Below, piece after piece: positions 16,305-27,097 of a stretch of 64,000 nt of DNA. The DNA comes from Shinella fusca. Lineage in GTDB: Bacteria; Pseudomonadota; Alphaproteobacteria; Rhizobiales; Rhizobiaceae. Below the pieces are notes generated by a model, which was given only the letters and a program-made list of their open reading frames with translations, was not told the DNA's origin and did no database searches. The translations under genes and the position numbers were made by a program. The DNA is taken from assembly GCF_014203155.1 (NCBI RefSeq), contig NZ_JACHIK010000019.1, positions 1 to 64,000 of the forward strand, in the 5' to 3' direction. Every line of letters begins with the position of its first letter. Position 1 is the stretch's first letter.

Positions 16305-18936
16305 CGGCCGGCTTCCAGTCCCGCGCCTTTGCGAAGGAAAGGAAGTCTTCCGCGCTCATCGGCCGCGCGAAGGCGTAGCCCTGCAGGGCGTGGCAGCCGA
16401 GGCGGCGCAGGAGATCGGCATGGGCGAGCGTTTCCACACCCTCGGCCACCGTCTCGATGCCGCGTACCTTGCCGATCTCGACGATGGAGCGCACGAGGCT
16501 CTGCTGCGCGGTGGATTCGAGCAGCGGCAGAACGAGCCGGCGGTCGATCTTCAGCCGCTTGGGCGACAGTTCCAGGAGGCTGACGATGGAGGCATGGCCG
16601 GTGCCGAAATCGTCGATCTCGATATCGATGCCGAGCGCCTTGATCTCCTCGATCGCCTGTTTCAGCGCGTCGTCGGCCGTGTCGAAGGAGATCGATTCCA
16701 GCAGTTCGAAGGTCAGCGTGCCGGGCCGCAGGTTCATCGATCTCAGCTTGTCGACGAGGCCTTCCTCGTGCAGGCGCTGGCAGGAGACGTTGACCGAGAC
16801 GCACGGGATGCCGAGATCGTGCGCCTCCCAGCGCGCGGCCTGGAACAGCGCCTGGTCGAGAATGGTCTCGTCGATCTGCGAAACGACGTTGAGGCTTTCG
16901 GCGACGGGCAGGAAGACGTCCGGCGGGATGAAACCGCGCGTGGGATGCTCCCAGCGGGCAAGCGCTTCCACGCCGACGATCTCGAGCGTCTGCGCATCGA
17001 ACTGCGGCTGGAAGAAGGGCCGGAACTCGCCGCGCTCGAGGCCGCGCAGGATAGCGTCGCCAAGCCTTTTGGCCTCCACGGTGCGCAGGCGCAGGTCGTC
17101 GTTGAAAGCCTCCACGCGGTTGCGCCCGCGGCGCTTGGCCTCGTAGAGCGCGATGTCGGCGTTGACGAGAAGCTGGTCGGCGGATTCGTCCGGCTCGCCG
17201 CGGGTGGCGATGCCGATGCTGGCGCCGATGCGACAGTCGTGGCCGTCGATCGCCATCGGCTCGCTGATCGCCTGGATCAGGCAGGCCGAAAGGGCGGAGA
17301 AATCGGCATCGGCCGGGTCGCGGCGCGAGAGCAGCACGAACTCGTCGCCGCCGATGCGGGCGATGAAATCCTCCTGCGGCGCCTTGGCGCGCAGCACCCG
17401 GGCGGCCTGCTTGAGCACCTCGTCGCCGGCGGCATGGCCGAGCGTGTCGTTGATGTCCTTGAAGCGGTCGAGGTCGATGTGCAGCAGGGTCAGCGGGCGG
17501 CCGTCGCCGGCAAGCGCGAGCTGCTGGTCGAGGAAGCGCCGGTTCGGCAGGCGGGTGAGCGCGTCGTGCAGCGAATTGTGCTCCAGCACGAGCCGCGCGT
17601 CCTCCAGCGCCCGGTTCTGCGCCTCGGCGGTCAGCTTGGCCTGGAGCAGTTCGGCCCGAAGGAGGGTGTCTTCCGTCACATCCCAATTGGCGCCGACGAT
17701 GCGCTTGGTGCCGGAGGAGGAGCGGTAGGTCATGCCGTGCGCGCGGATATGATGGACCTTGCCGTCCCGGTTCAGCACGCGGAATTCGGTGATATAGGGC
17801 CTTTCCGTCTCGATGGCCTCGGTGAAGACGCGCTCGGCCTCCTCGATATCCTCTGGGTGGAGCGCCGCGCGCCAGTCCTCGTATTTGCAGACGGGCCGGC
17901 CGGCCGGCACGCCGTAGAGGGCGCGCATGCGCGCGTCCCAGGAGAGGGTGCCCGTCTCCGTATCGTATTCCCACACGCCGACGCGGGAGGCGTCGAGCGC
18001 AAGCTGCAGGCGCTGCGAGACGGCTTCCAGCCTGTCTTCACGGTCCTGCAGCGCCAGGATATGCCTATGGCGATCCTTCATCAGATAGCCGACCCAGAAC
18101 ATCGGCGCGACGATGATGAGGGCAAGGAGCGCCAGCCCGCCGCGGAAGAGGCCGAGGCCGGCGGTCGTGTGGGCCCAGCCATTCACCGGCGCCGCGGCCA
18201 TGGTCCAGACCTCATGGCCGATGTCGATCGTCATCACCACCGGGTCGGCGTCGACCGGCGCCCGCGTGCTGAAGAACAGGCGCGCCCTGCCGCCGTCGCG
18301 CGCGCGGCTGGAAAGCGAGACGGCGATGCGCATGTCGTCCTTGAAGCCGCTGGCGTCGAGCAGCCTGTCGAGGTCGATCACCGCCGATGCGATGCCGTAG
18401 AAGGCGTTGTCTCGGCCCGCATGGATGGGGTAGCGCGCGATGACGCCGCGCCCGCCCTGCACGAGATCGACCGGGCCGGTGACGATCAGCTTGTCGAGGT
18501 CGCGCACCTGGAGAGCGGCGGCGCGCTGCTGCGCATTCTTGCGGTAGTCGAGGCCGATGCTGCGCTCGTTGCCCTTGAGGGGATAGGCGAGGGAGACGAC
18601 GAAATCCGGCGCGATGGCGAGGTTGCGAAGCTGGTTCTCCTCACCGAAGATGCGGCCGGCAAGATCGGCGAAGCGGGCCGGCGACATGTCCGGCTCGGTC
18701 GAGAGCGTCGCGACGAGCCCCTGCACGAGCTTCACGTTGCCGAGGATGTTGCCCTGCAGGCGCGAGCGCAGCAGGCCGATCTGCTCGGTGGTGAAGGAGC
18801 GCAGGTACTCCTCTTCGAGCCGCCGCTTCTGGACGTCGGCGAGGAGGGCGGCGACCAGGACGGCGACGGCCGTGACGATGGCGGGGATGTAGTATCCCAG
18901 CCCGCGCAGGGATAATGAGGCATTCCGGTCGGTCAT
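16282..18936 (-). CDS. CHASE-PAS-GGDEF-EAL c-di-GMP signalling protein
   Basis: This 884-residue membrane protein has a helix at about 15-33, a periplasmic CHASE-like domain (about 40-240) and a second helix (about 265-285). A PAS domain with PAC extension (about 305-425), a GGDEF domain with intact RIGGDEF, and an EAL domain follow. The EAL domain keeps VEALARWEHP, NVSCQR, the ELLES glutamate, IDDFGTGHASI and AEGVET, so both cyclase and phosphodiesterase sites look complete. It should turn c-di-GMP over in response to a periplasmic ligand and an internal PAS signal. The gene is convergent with the CofD-like gene and overlaps its end by 23 bp. Ribosome site before the ATG at 18936 is weak. 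Confidence 0.92.
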   Translation of the reverse strand: MTDRNASLSLRGLGYYIPAIVTAVAVLVAALLADVQKRRLEEEYLRSFTTEQIGLLRSRLQGNILGNVKLVQGLVATLSTEPDMSPARFADLAGRIFGEENQLRNLAIAPDFVVSLAYPLKGNERSIGLDYRKNAQQRAAALQVRDLDKLIVTGPVDLVQGGRGVIARYPIHAGRDNAFYGIASAVIDLDRLLDASGFKDDMRIAVSLSSRARDGGRARLFFSTRAPVDADPVVMTIDIGHEVWTMAAAPVNGWAHTTAGLGLFRGGLALLALIIVAPMFWVGYLMKDRHRHILALQDREDRLEAVSQRLQLALDASRVGVWEYDTETGTLSWDARMRALYGVPAGRPVCKYEDWRAALHPEDIEEAERVFTEAIETERPYITEFRVLNRDGKVHHIRAHGMTYRSSSGTKRIVGANWDVTEDTLLRAELLQAKLTAEAQNRALEDARLVLEHNSLHDALTRLPNRRFLDQQLALAGDGRPLTLLHIDLDRFKDINDTLGHAAGDEVLKQAARVLRAKAPQEDFIARIGGDEFVLLSRRDPADADFSALSACLIQAISEPMAIDGHDCRIGASIGIATRGEPDESADQLLVNADIALYEAKRRGRNRVEAFNDDLRLRTVEAKRLGDAILRGLERGEFRPFFQPQFDAQTLEIVGVEALARWEHPTRGFIPPDVFLPVAESLNVVSQIDETILDQALFQAARWEAHDLGIPCVSVNVSCQRLHEEGLVDKLRSMNLRPGTLTFELLESISFDTADDALKQAIEEIKALGIDIEIDDFGTGHASIVSLLELSPKRLKIDRRLVLPLLESTAQQSLVRSIVEIGKVRGIETVAEGVETLAHADLLRRLGCHALQGYAFARPMSAEDFLSFAKARDWKPAASAAAAG

Positions 18937-19186
18937 CGTGCTTCGTTCGTCCCGCACTTTTCCCTCTGCCGGGCAGGCCTGCCCAGGATCGGCTCTTGCA
19001 GGACGATGGCAGACACGGCTTAATATTTGCTGACGAGCCGGCTGAAAGCGAAAGCCGGCTCGCCGCACGGCGCCGCGGTCTATTTTTTGCGGTTTGCTGC
19101 AATATATGGAATGCTTTGCCCGGACGGGGTTTGCCGAATGTGATGTGAATGCCGCCACGGGTTCCCGCACAACGAAAGGTTTTTTC
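18937..19186. promoter_or_regulatory. Divergent promoter region before the osmF-yehYXW operon
   Basis: A 250-bp gap between divergent genes. It contains a strong inverted repeat (19034-19043 with 19053-19062, 10 bp perfect, 9-base loop) and an AT-rich tract at about 19080-19110 that probably includes the osmF promoter. No specific operator could be named. Confidence 0.5.
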
Positions 19187-20098
19187 ATGCGCCCAGCCGT
19201 CAAATTCCTCGGAGCAGCCCTGGCGCTCGGCCTTGCCGCCGGCGCGGCCAATGCCCAGGTCGTCGTTTCCTCCAAGATCGATACCGAGGGCGGCGTCCTC
19301 GGCAACATCATCCTCGCCGTGCTCAACGCCAACGGCATCGAGACGACGGACCGCGTGCAGCTCGGCGCGACGCCCGTCGTGCGCAAGGCGATCACCGCCG
19401 GCGAGATCGACATCTACCCGGAATATACCGGCAACGCCGCCTTCTTCTTCGAGAAGGCCGACGATCCGGCCTGGAAGGATGCCACCAAGGCCTACGAGCT
19501 TGCCAAGACGCTCGACTACGACGCCAACAAGATTGTCTGGCTGACGCCCTCGCCCGCCAACAACACCTGGGCGATCGCGCTGCGCAAGGACGTCGCCGAA
19601 CCGAACAAGCTGGTGACGCTGACGGACTTCGGCAAATACGTCTCGGGCGGCGGGAACGTCGTGCTGGCGGCCTCGTCGGAATTCGTCAATTCCGCAGCCG
19701 CCCTTCCGGCCTTCCAGACGACCTACGGCTTCACGCTCAAGCCGGAACAGCTCATCACGCTTTCGGGCGGCGACACGGCCGCGACCATCGCGGCGGCCGC
19801 CAACCAGACGAACGGCGCCAATGCCGCCATGGTCTACGGCACGGATGGCGGCATCGCGCCGTCGGGCCTCGTCGTGCTGGACGACGACAAGGGCGTGCAG
19901 CCTGTCTACCAGCCGACCCCGATCATCCGCGAGGAGGTGCTGAAGGCCAATCCGCAGATCGAGGACCTCTTGAAGCCCGTCTTCGAGAAGCTCGACCTCG
20001 TCACCCTTCAGGACCTCAACGGCCGCGTGCAGGTCGGCGGCGAACCGGCCAAGGCCGTCGCCGAGGACTTCCTGAAGAAGAACGGCTTCCTGAAATAG
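19187..20098 (+). CDS. osmF: Osmoprotectant ABC transporter substrate-binding protein (OsmF/YehZ type)
   Basis: This 303-residue periplasmic protein has a signal peptide (about 1-23, ending ANA) and the OpuAC-like fold: VSSKIDTEGGVLGNIILAVLNANGIETTDR, then the VVRKAITAGEIDIYPEYTGNAAFFF segment typical of choline/betaine/osmolyte binders. It fits OsmF (YehZ) of E. coli, and the next three genes match yehY, yehX and yehW in order and size. YehZ systems have low betaine affinity in E. coli, so the true ligand may be another osmolyte. The ATG at 19187 follows an AAAGG site. Confidence 0.88.
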   Translation: MRPAVKFLGAALALGLAAGAANAQVVVSSKIDTEGGVLGNIILAVLNANGIETTDRVQLGATPVVRKAITAGEIDIYPEYTGNAAFFFEKADDPAWKDATKAYELAKTLDYDANKIVWLTPSPANNTWAIALRKDVAEPNKLVTLTDFGKYVSGGGNVVLAASSEFVNSAAALPAFQTTYGFTLKPEQLITLSGGDTAATIAAAANQTNGANAAMVYGTDGGIAPSGLVVLDDDKGVQPVYQPTPIIREEVLKANPQIEDLLKPVFEKLDLVTLQDLNGRVQVGGEPAKAVAEDFLKKNGFLK

Positions 20099-20107
20099 GC
20101 CGCTTGT

Positions 20108-20132
20108 GCCCTTCGCCCGCCGGGCGGAGGGC
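20108..20132 (+). promoter_or_regulatory. Intercistronic hairpin between osmF and yehY
   Basis: An 11-bp stem with one mismatch (20108-20118 with 20122-20132) and a 3-base loop fills much of the gap between the binding-protein and permease genes. No T-run follows. Confidence 0.55.
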
Positions 20133-20150
20133 CATTCCCGAAAGGCGTTC

Positions 20151-21307
20151 ATGACGTTGCGGATCGACAAGCTCGGCGTGGTGATCGCCGCATTGCTGGC
20201 CTACGGCGCCTTCGTGGCGCCGTTCGCCAATTTCAGGGCCAACCGCATCGTGCCGGGCGAGGCACGGACGATCCTTGAAGCGCTTCCCTCCGGCCTCGGC
20301 GCGGCGCTGCTCGTCTTCGTTGCCGTCTCCCTCGTCGTCATCGTCCTCAAGACGCCGACGCTCCTGCGGCTCGTGCTCGGCCTTGCCGCCACGCTGGCGC
20401 TTGCCCTCCTCATCGGCCTTTCCGCCCGGTACCTGACGCCGCCGGAAAACACCTATGCCCGCGTCGCACCGGCCTCCGGCTTCTGGCTGACGAGCTTCGC
20501 CTTCGTGCTGCTGACGGCCGATGCGCTGACGCGGCTGAGGCTCTCGCCCTATGCCCGCATCGCTCTGCTGGCCGCCGTCGCGGCGGCCGCGGCGGGGCTC
20601 CTGCTCTCGGGCGCCTGGGACGGGCTGTCGATCCTCAAGGAATATGCGAGCCGCGCCGATACGTTCTGGCTGGAGGCGAGCCGGCATGTCGTGCTGGCGC
20701 TCGGCTCGCTGGCGGCCGCGGCACTTTTCGGCCTGCCGATCGGCATCCTCTGCCATCGGGTGGAGGCGCTGCGGGCCGGCGTGCTCAACGTCCTCAACAT
20801 CATCCAGACCATCCCCTCCATCGCGCTCTTCGGCCTCCTCATCGCCCCGCTCGGCTGGATCGCCGTCCATGTGCCGGGGGCCTCGGCCATCGGCATCCGC
20901 GGCATCGGCGCGGCGCCGGCCTTCGTCGCGCTCTTCCTCTATTCGCTGCTGCCGGTCGTCGCCAACACGGTGGTCGGCCTTGCCGGCGTGCCGCGCGATG
21001 CGAACGAGGCGGCCCGCGGCATCGGCATGACGGACCGGCAAAGGCTCTTCGGCGTCGAACTGCCGCTCGCCTTCCCGGTCATCCTCACCGGCATCCGCAT
21101 CGTGCTGGTGCAGAATATCGGGCTTGCGACCATCGCCGCGCTCATCGGCGGGGGCGGCTTCGGCGTCTTCGTCTTCCAGGGCATCGGCCAGACGGCGATG
21201 GACCTCGTGCTGCTCGGCGCGGTGCCGACCGTGGCGCTCGCCTTCGCGGCGGCCGTCGTGCTCGACGCCGCCACCGAACTTTCCAATTCCAAACCCGGCA
21301 GGGCCGC

Positions 21308-21311
<4 letters not shown>
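20151..21311 (+). CDS. yehY: Osmoprotectant ABC transporter permease (YehY type)
   Basis: This 386-residue inner-membrane protein matches the length of E. coli YehY (385). Several N-terminal hydrophobic helices precede the BPD-type permease domain, which carries the RDANEAARGIGMTDRQRLFGVELPLAFPVIL ATPase-contact loop at about 285-310. The ATG at 20151 follows an AAAGG site; an upstream in-frame ATG at 20106 lies inside the hairpin region and was not used. Its end overlaps yehX by 4 bp. Confidence 0.9.
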
Positions 21312-22242
<931 letters not shown>

Positions 22243-22246
<4 letters not shown>

Positions 22247-22986
22247 GGCGTTTCCTGCCCAATCTCCTGCGGCTGGCGACGCTCGCCGTCCTCGTCGTCT
22301 TCCTCTTCAGGCCGGAGCTGTTCGAGCCGCTTTTGAAGCCGCTGGTGCAGGCCAATGCCCCGGCGATCTACAACCAGGGCAGCCTGCTCTCGCTGACGCT
22401 GTCGCACCTTGCAACGGTCTTCGCCGCGACGCTCGCTGCGACCATCGTGGCGGTGGGGCTCGCCATCCTCGTCACGCGGCCGATCGGGGCGGAGTTCCTG
22501 CCGCTCTCGCGCAGTCTCGTGAATATCGGCCAGACGTTCCCGCCCGTCGCCGTGCTGGCGCTTGCCGTTCCGGCCGTCGGCTTCGGCGAGAAGCCGACGC
22601 TGATCGCGCTCTTCCTCTACGGCCTCCTGCCGATTTTCGAAAATGCCATGACCGGGCTTTCCACCCTGCCGCCCGCCATCGTGGAGGCGGCGCGCGGCAC
22701 GGGCATGACGGGCTGGCAGCGGCTCACCAAGGTGGAATTGCCGCTCGCCCTGCCGGTGGTGCTCGCCGGTATCCGGCTTTCCGTCACCATCAGCCTTGCG
22801 ACGGCCACCATCGGCTCGACGGTGGCGGCCAAGACCCTCGGCGAGGTCATCATCGCCGGCCTGCAATCCAACAACCTTGCCTTCGTGCTGCAGGGCGGCC
22901 TTGTCGTTGCCGTGCTGGCGGTGCTGATCTACGACGCCTTTTCCGCGCTGGAGCGCGTGCTGGCGCGCCGAGCGGGCCGAGGCTAG
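22243..22986 (+). CDS. yehW: Osmoprotectant ABC transporter permease (YehW type)
   Basis: This 247-residue inner-membrane permease has about six hydrophobic segments and the contact loop PAIVEAARGTGMTGWQRLTKVELPLALPVVLAG. It matches YehW in size and position as the last gene of the operon. Its 3' end overlaps the convergent Dabb gene by 4 bp. Confidence 0.92.
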
Positions 22987-23300
22987 TCGTCGGTTTCCAG
23001 ATCGTAGACGAGGATGCCGGCGATCCCGCCTTCGGCCGCGGCGACGAGGCGCGCGCCCGTCTCCCTGTGCTCCGGGTCCGCCAGATAGGCATCCCGCGAG
23101 AAACTGTCCTCGAAATCGACGATAAAGCCGTCGCCGAACCCCTTGTCCATGCCTTCCTCGGGGCTGACATTGGTGCCGATATGCACGGCGGCCATGCCCG
23201 GAAGACGGTCCTTCAGGGAATCGATCTCGTTGAAGAGCTCGGCCTTGTAGGCGGGCGAAATGGTCGGCTTGAAACGGATGAAGACGCAATGGCGGATCAT
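22983..23300 (-). CDS. Dabb (stress-responsive A/B barrel) domain protein
   Basis: The 105-residue protein starts MIRHCVFIRFKP and has the Dabb pattern: a first strand with a conserved His-containing HCVFIRF, a helix (SPAYKAELFNEIDSLKDRLPGM), then VHIGTNVSPEEGMDKGFGDGFIVDFEDSFSRDAYL. Dabb proteins form dimeric ferredoxin-like barrels; members include small stress proteins and cyclases. The gene has an AGGAG site and lies 8 bp after the GMC oxidoreductase stop, so the two form an operon. Substrate unknown. Confidence 0.88.
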   Translation of the reverse strand: MIRHCVFIRFKPTISPAYKAELFNEIDSLKDRLPGMAAVHIGTNVSPEEGMDKGFGDGFIVDFEDSFSRDAYLADPEHRETGARLVAAAEGGIAGILVYDLETDD

Positions 23301-23308
23301 GGCTTCTC

Positions 23309-24964
23309 CTATCGGACGTTGGCGCGGGCACGCGGGCGCGTGTCGTTGCGCTCGTATTGGAACACCTGGGCCGGCAGCGCCGGCAGGCCGCGGATGATGT
23401 CGGCGCCCTTCTCGCCCACCATGATGGTCGGCGCATTGGTATTGCAAGAGGGAACGCGCGGCATGACGGAACTGTCGCAGACGCGCAGCCCGTCAAGTCC
23501 AAGCACTTTCAGGTCCAGCCCGACGACGGCATCCGCCCCCGTGCCCATCTTGCAGGTACCGACCGGATGGTGGTCGGTCTTGGCATTGGCGCAGCCGTAG
23601 TCGAAGAGGTCCTCGTCGGTGACGGCCTTCGGCCCCGGCAGGCGTTCGGCCAGGACGAAGGGCTTCAGCGCGGCCTGTTGCATGATCTCGCGGGCGATCT
23701 TCAGGCCTTCGATCGACATCTTCCGGTCGTGCGGGTCCTCCCAGTAGTTCGGGTCGATCAGCGGCGCGGCGGATGGATCGGCGGAGGCGAGGCGCACCGT
23801 GCCCTTCGAGCGCGGATGCAGGTAGGCCGAGTTCAGCGTCACGCCGGCATTCTTCAGCCGTTCCACGCCCGCCTCGATGCCGGAGCCGAGGCCGAGATGG
23901 AACTGGATGTCCGGCGAACGGGCATCCGGATCGGCATACCAGAAGCCGCCCGTCTCGAAGAGCGAGGATGCGACGGGGCCGGAGCGGAACAGCACATATT
24001 CGAGACCGGCCCAGAGCGTGCGGTGCAGCTTCGCCACGCCGTCATAGGTGTGGTCGCCGGTGCATTCGCAGATGACGAAGAGGTCGAGATGGTCCTGCAT
24101 GTTGGAGCCGACGCCCGGCAGGTCGTGCCTCACCGGAACGCCCACGGATTTCAGGTGATCGGCCGGGCCGATGCCCGATTGCAGGAGCAGCTTCGGCGAG
24201 CCGATGGCGCCGGAGGTGACGAGCACCTCGCGCTCCGCCCGGATCGTCTCGGCGCCCTTGCCCGTCACCACCTCGACGCCCACGGCACGCGTTCCCTCCA
24301 GCACGATGCGGGCGACGCGGGCGCCGGTACGGACGGTGAGGTTCTTCCGATCCTTGATCGGCGAGAGATAGGCAAGCGAGGCGGAGGAGCGGCGGCGGTT
24401 CCGCTGGGTGAGCTGGTAGAAGCCGATACCGGCCTGCTGGCGGCCGTTGAAATCGGGGTTGTAGGGAATGCCGAGTTCCTGCCCGGCACGGATATAGGCG
24501 TCGCAGATCGGCAGCGCCGAGACCGGCATGGAGACGCCGAGCGGCCCGCCATAGGCGTGGTAGTCGTCGGCAAAGCGCTGGTTGTCCTCCGCACGCTTGA
24601 AATAGGGCAGAACCTCCCGGTAGCTCCAGCCCTCGCAACCGTCCTCGCTTGCCCACAGGTCGTAGTCCGCCGCATTGCCGCGCGTATAGAGCTGCGCGTT
24701 GATCGAGGAGCCGCCGCCGATCACCTTGGCCTGCGTATAGCGCAGCACGCGGCCCTTCATGTGCTTCTGCGGCACGGTCTCCCAGCCCCAGCTCGCCACG
24801 CCCTTCGTCATCTTGGCAAAGCCCGCCGGCATGTGGAACAGCGGATTCCAGTCCCCGCCGCCGGCCTCCAGCAGCAGCACCCGTACGGAAGGGTCTTCCG
24901 AAAGCCGGTTCGCCAGCACGCAGCCGGCAGGACCTGCGCCGGTGATGATGTAGTCGTAGGTCAT
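23309..24964 (-). CDS. GMC-family FAD-dependent oxidoreductase (choline/alcohol dehydrogenase-like)
   Basis: This 551-residue enzyme has the FAD-binding GAGPAG motif at 9-14, an LLLEAGG segment, the GMC signature around GGGSSINAQLYTRG, the TSGAIGSPKLLLQSGIGP signature, and near the C-terminus DHHPVGTCKMG with the catalytic His. A second active-site position appears as PSCNTNAPTIM. Such enzymes oxidise alcohols at a flavin; betA-like choline dehydrogenase is one member, but the closest relatives include many of unknown substrate, so the name choline dehydrogenase is not given. It is followed by a Dabb gene in the same unit. A palindromic repeat lies upstream. Confidence 0.9.
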   Translation of the reverse strand: MTYDYIITGAGPAGCVLANRLSEDPSVRVLLLEAGGGDWNPLFHMPAGFAKMTKGVASWGWETVPQKHMKGRVLRYTQAKVIGGGSSINAQLYTRGNAADYDLWASEDGCEGWSYREVLPYFKRAEDNQRFADDYHAYGGPLGVSMPVSALPICDAYIRAGQELGIPYNPDFNGRQQAGIGFYQLTQRNRRRSSASLAYLSPIKDRKNLTVRTGARVARIVLEGTRAVGVEVVTGKGAETIRAEREVLVTSGAIGSPKLLLQSGIGPADHLKSVGVPVRHDLPGVGSNMQDHLDLFVICECTGDHTYDGVAKLHRTLWAGLEYVLFRSGPVASSLFETGGFWYADPDARSPDIQFHLGLGSGIEAGVERLKNAGVTLNSAYLHPRSKGTVRLASADPSAAPLIDPNYWEDPHDRKMSIEGLKIAREIMQQAALKPFVLAERLPGPKAVTDEDLFDYGCANAKTDHHPVGTCKMGTGADAVVGLDLKVLGLDGLRVCDSSVMPRVPSCNTNAPTIMVGEKGADIIRGLPALPAQVFQYERNDTRPRARANVR

Positions 24965-25026
24965 TGCGTGTTCTTCCTCACATTCCGCACTTGCGCCTGA
25001 CATCGGCTGAAGCTGTGCCTTTTTGC

Positions 25027-25162
25027 GATCTCCCCCCCTTGAGGGGGAGATGCCCGGCAGGGCAGAGGGGGGTGTCGCCGCGACCCGAAGCGCCTGCTTT
25101 GCCGCACCGTTGCAACCCCCCTCTGTCGCCTTCGGCGACATCTCCCCCTCAAGGGGGGAGAT
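25027..25162. repeat. Palindromic intergenic repeat element (type B)
   Basis: A roughly 135-bp element begins and ends with C-rich/G-rich arms (25027-25072 and 25115-25162) that are inverted copies of each other. Each arm is also a small hairpin around a TTGAGG or CTCAAG centre. It fills most of the 229-bp gap between the dehydrogenase and GMC genes. A related arm sequence occurs at 31779-31824. Confidence 0.8.
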
Positions 25163-25193
25163 CATGGGGAGCCTGCCGCACCGCTCCCCTCTC

Positions 25194-25970
25194 TCAAAGC
25201 CGCCCGATCGACAGTCCGCCGTCGAGGTTGATCACCGAGCCGGTGGCGAAGGCGAATTTGCCGGTGGCAAGTGCTGCTGCGGCGGCGCCGATGTCGTCCG
25301 GCTCGCCCCAGCGCCTCATCGGCACCAGCCCGTCTTCGATCAGTGCGTCGTATTTCGCCGAGACGCCGGCCGTCATGTCGGAGCGGATGATGCCGGGGCG
25401 GATCTCGAAGACGGAGATGCCGGTCTCCGCAAGCCGGACCGCCAGCCCTTGGCTGAAGGCGGCGAGCCCCGCCTTGGTCATGCAATAGTCGAGCCGCTCG
25501 GGCGAGGTAAGGCCCGCCGAGACGGAGGTGATGTTGATGATCGCGCGCGGGCCCGGCGTCTCGGAACGCAGCATCGCCTTCAGCACGGCCTGCGTGAAGA
25601 AGACGGTGCCGCGCAGGTTGGTGGCGACGATGGCGTCGAAATTCTCCGGGAGGAGGTCGAGGAAATCGCCGCGCACGACCGAGGCGATGCCGGCATTGTT
25701 CACGAGGCAGGAAATCGCTCCAAGCTGCTCCTCGACGGCCGCGACGGTCGCCGCATGGGCGGCGATATCCGCAAGGTCGCCCTCCAGGTAGATCGCTTGC
25801 CCGCCATGGGCGGAAAGGCCGGCGAGCATCGCGTCCGTCGCCGCATCGCCCGCGCCGATGCCGGTGATCGCGATGTCGAAGCCTTCCGCCGCGAGCGCCC
25901 GGGCGATGCCGAGGCCGATGCCGCGGCGGCCTCCGGTGACGATGGCGACGGGACAGGGCGGGCGCGTCAT
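25194..25970 (-). CDS. Short-chain dehydrogenase/reductase (SDR, 3-ketoacyl-reductase-like)
   Basis: This 258-residue cytoplasmic enzyme has the classical SDR cofactor motif TGGRRGIG (12-19), LVNNAG, a catalytic Ser in INITSVSAG, and the YCMTK active-site pair. The C-terminal DGGLSIGRL end is usual for the family. Annotated paralogs are often called 3-ketoacyl-ACP reductases, but its place 7 bp after the sugar ABC ATPase gene suggests oxidation or reduction of a sugar or polyol brought in by that importer. Start ATG at 25970. Confidence 0.9.
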   Translation of the reverse strand: MTRPPCPVAIVTGGRRGIGLGIARALAAEGFDIAITGIGAGDAATDAMLAGLSAHGGQAIYLEGDLADIAAHAATVAAVEEQLGAISCLVNNAGIASVVRGDFLDLLPENFDAIVATNLRGTVFFTQAVLKAMLRSETPGPRAIINITSVSAGLTSPERLDYCMTKAGLAAFSQGLAVRLAETGISVFEIRPGIIRSDMTAGVSAKYDALIEDGLVPMRRWGEPDDIGAAAAALATGKFAFATGSVINLDGGLSIGRL

Positions 25971-25977
25971 GGCCGGC

Positions 25978-27093
25978 TCACGCGATGCGAAGCTGGCTTG
26001 CGGGATCGAAGAACACCGCCTTGTCGAGGTTGAAGGCAAGGCGCGCCGTCTGGCCGGCGGCGATGGGCACGTCCGCCCGCAGGCGCGCGACGATCTCCTT
26101 GCCGCCGAGATTGGTGACGGCGAAGGTGTCGGCGCCGGCCGGCTCCACCACTTCGATCAGGCAATCGCCTTCCGCGACGGTGCGCGCATTGCGGTCGGCC
26201 CCGTCCGGGTCCGTCAGCGCCTCCGGGCGGATGCCGAAGATCACTTCCTTGCCGGCATAGGCGGAAAGGTTGCCGGGCGCGTGCGGCACGGCGAGCACCA
26301 GCGGCTCGGCCTCGTGGCGGGCGAGCGAGACGGCAAGCCCGGTCCCGTTGCCCTCGACCCTGCCCTTGAGGAGGTTCATGGCGGGCGAGCCCATGAAGTC
26401 GGCGACGAAGGTATTGGCCGGGTTGTTGTAGATCTCGGAAGGAGAGCCGAACTGCTGGAGCACGCCGTCCTTGAGGACGGCGATCTTGCTGGCGAGCGTC
26501 ATCGCCTCGATCTGGTCGTGCGTCACATAGACGATGGTGGTCTTCATGCGGTGGTGCAGGCGCTTGATCTCCGTGCGCATGTCGACGCGCAGCTTGGCGT
26601 CGAGGTTGGACAGCGGTTCGTCGAAGAGGAAGAGCTTGGGGTCGCGCACCAGCGCCCGGCCCATGGCGACGCGCTGGCGCTGGCCGCCGGAAAGCTGGCC
26701 GGGCTTGCGATCGAGGAGGTGGCCGATCTGCAGCATGTCGGCGACCTGCTTGATCGCCCTGTCGCGTTCCTCCTTCGGCACGCCGCGAATCTCCATGCCG
26801 AAGGCGATGTTCCCGGCGACCGTCATGTTCGGGTAGAGCGCATAGGACTGGAAGACCATGGCGATGTCGCGCTTGGAGGGGTGCAGACCGGCGACCGAGC
26901 GGCCGTCGATGGCGATGTCGCCCGAGGTGATCGGCTCCAGCCCGGCGATGGTGTTGAGCAGCGTGGACTTGCCGCAGCCGGAGGGGCCGACGAGCACGAG
27001 GAAGCCGCCCTCTTCGATCTCCAGATTGATGTCCTTCAGGATTTCGAGCGCGCCGTAGGACTTGCGCAGGTTGCTGATCTTGAGGAACGACAT
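25978..27093 (-). CDS. CUT1 sugar ABC transporter ATPase (UgpC/MsmK type)
   Basis: The 371-residue ATPase has Walker A GPSGCGKST (36-44), Q-loop VFQSYALYPNMTV, signature LSGGQRQRVAMGRA, Walker B LFLFDEPLSNLDAKLR, and a C-terminal TOBE/MalK regulatory domain from about 240. The long C-terminus and LSNLDAKLR segment fit ATPases of the CUT1 carbohydrate importers. It follows two permease genes and shares their operon. Confidence 0.95.
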   Translation of the reverse strand: MSFLKISNLRKSYGALEILKDINLEIEEGGFLVLVGPSGCGKSTLLNTIAGLEPITSGDIAIDGRSVAGLHPSKRDIAMVFQSYALYPNMTVAGNIAFGMEIRGVPKEERDRAIKQVADMLQIGHLLDRKPGQLSGGQRQRVAMGRALVRDPKLFLFDEPLSNLDAKLRVDMRTEIKRLHHRMKTTIVYVTHDQIEAMTLASKIAVLKDGVLQQFGSPSEIYNNPANTFVADFMGSPAMNLLKGRVEGNGTGLAVSLARHEAEPLVLAVPHAPGNLSAYAGKEVIFGIRPEALTDPDGADRNARTVAEGDCLIEVVEPAGADTFAVTNLGGKEIVARLRADVPIAAGQTARLAFNLDKAVFFDPASQLRIA

Positions 27094-27097
27094 GAGG

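Noticed and set aside
23309-24964. Choline dehydrogenase BetA
   Set aside because: The GMC fold is clear, but the gene is not beside betB or betI, and many rhizobial GMC paralogs have other substrates.
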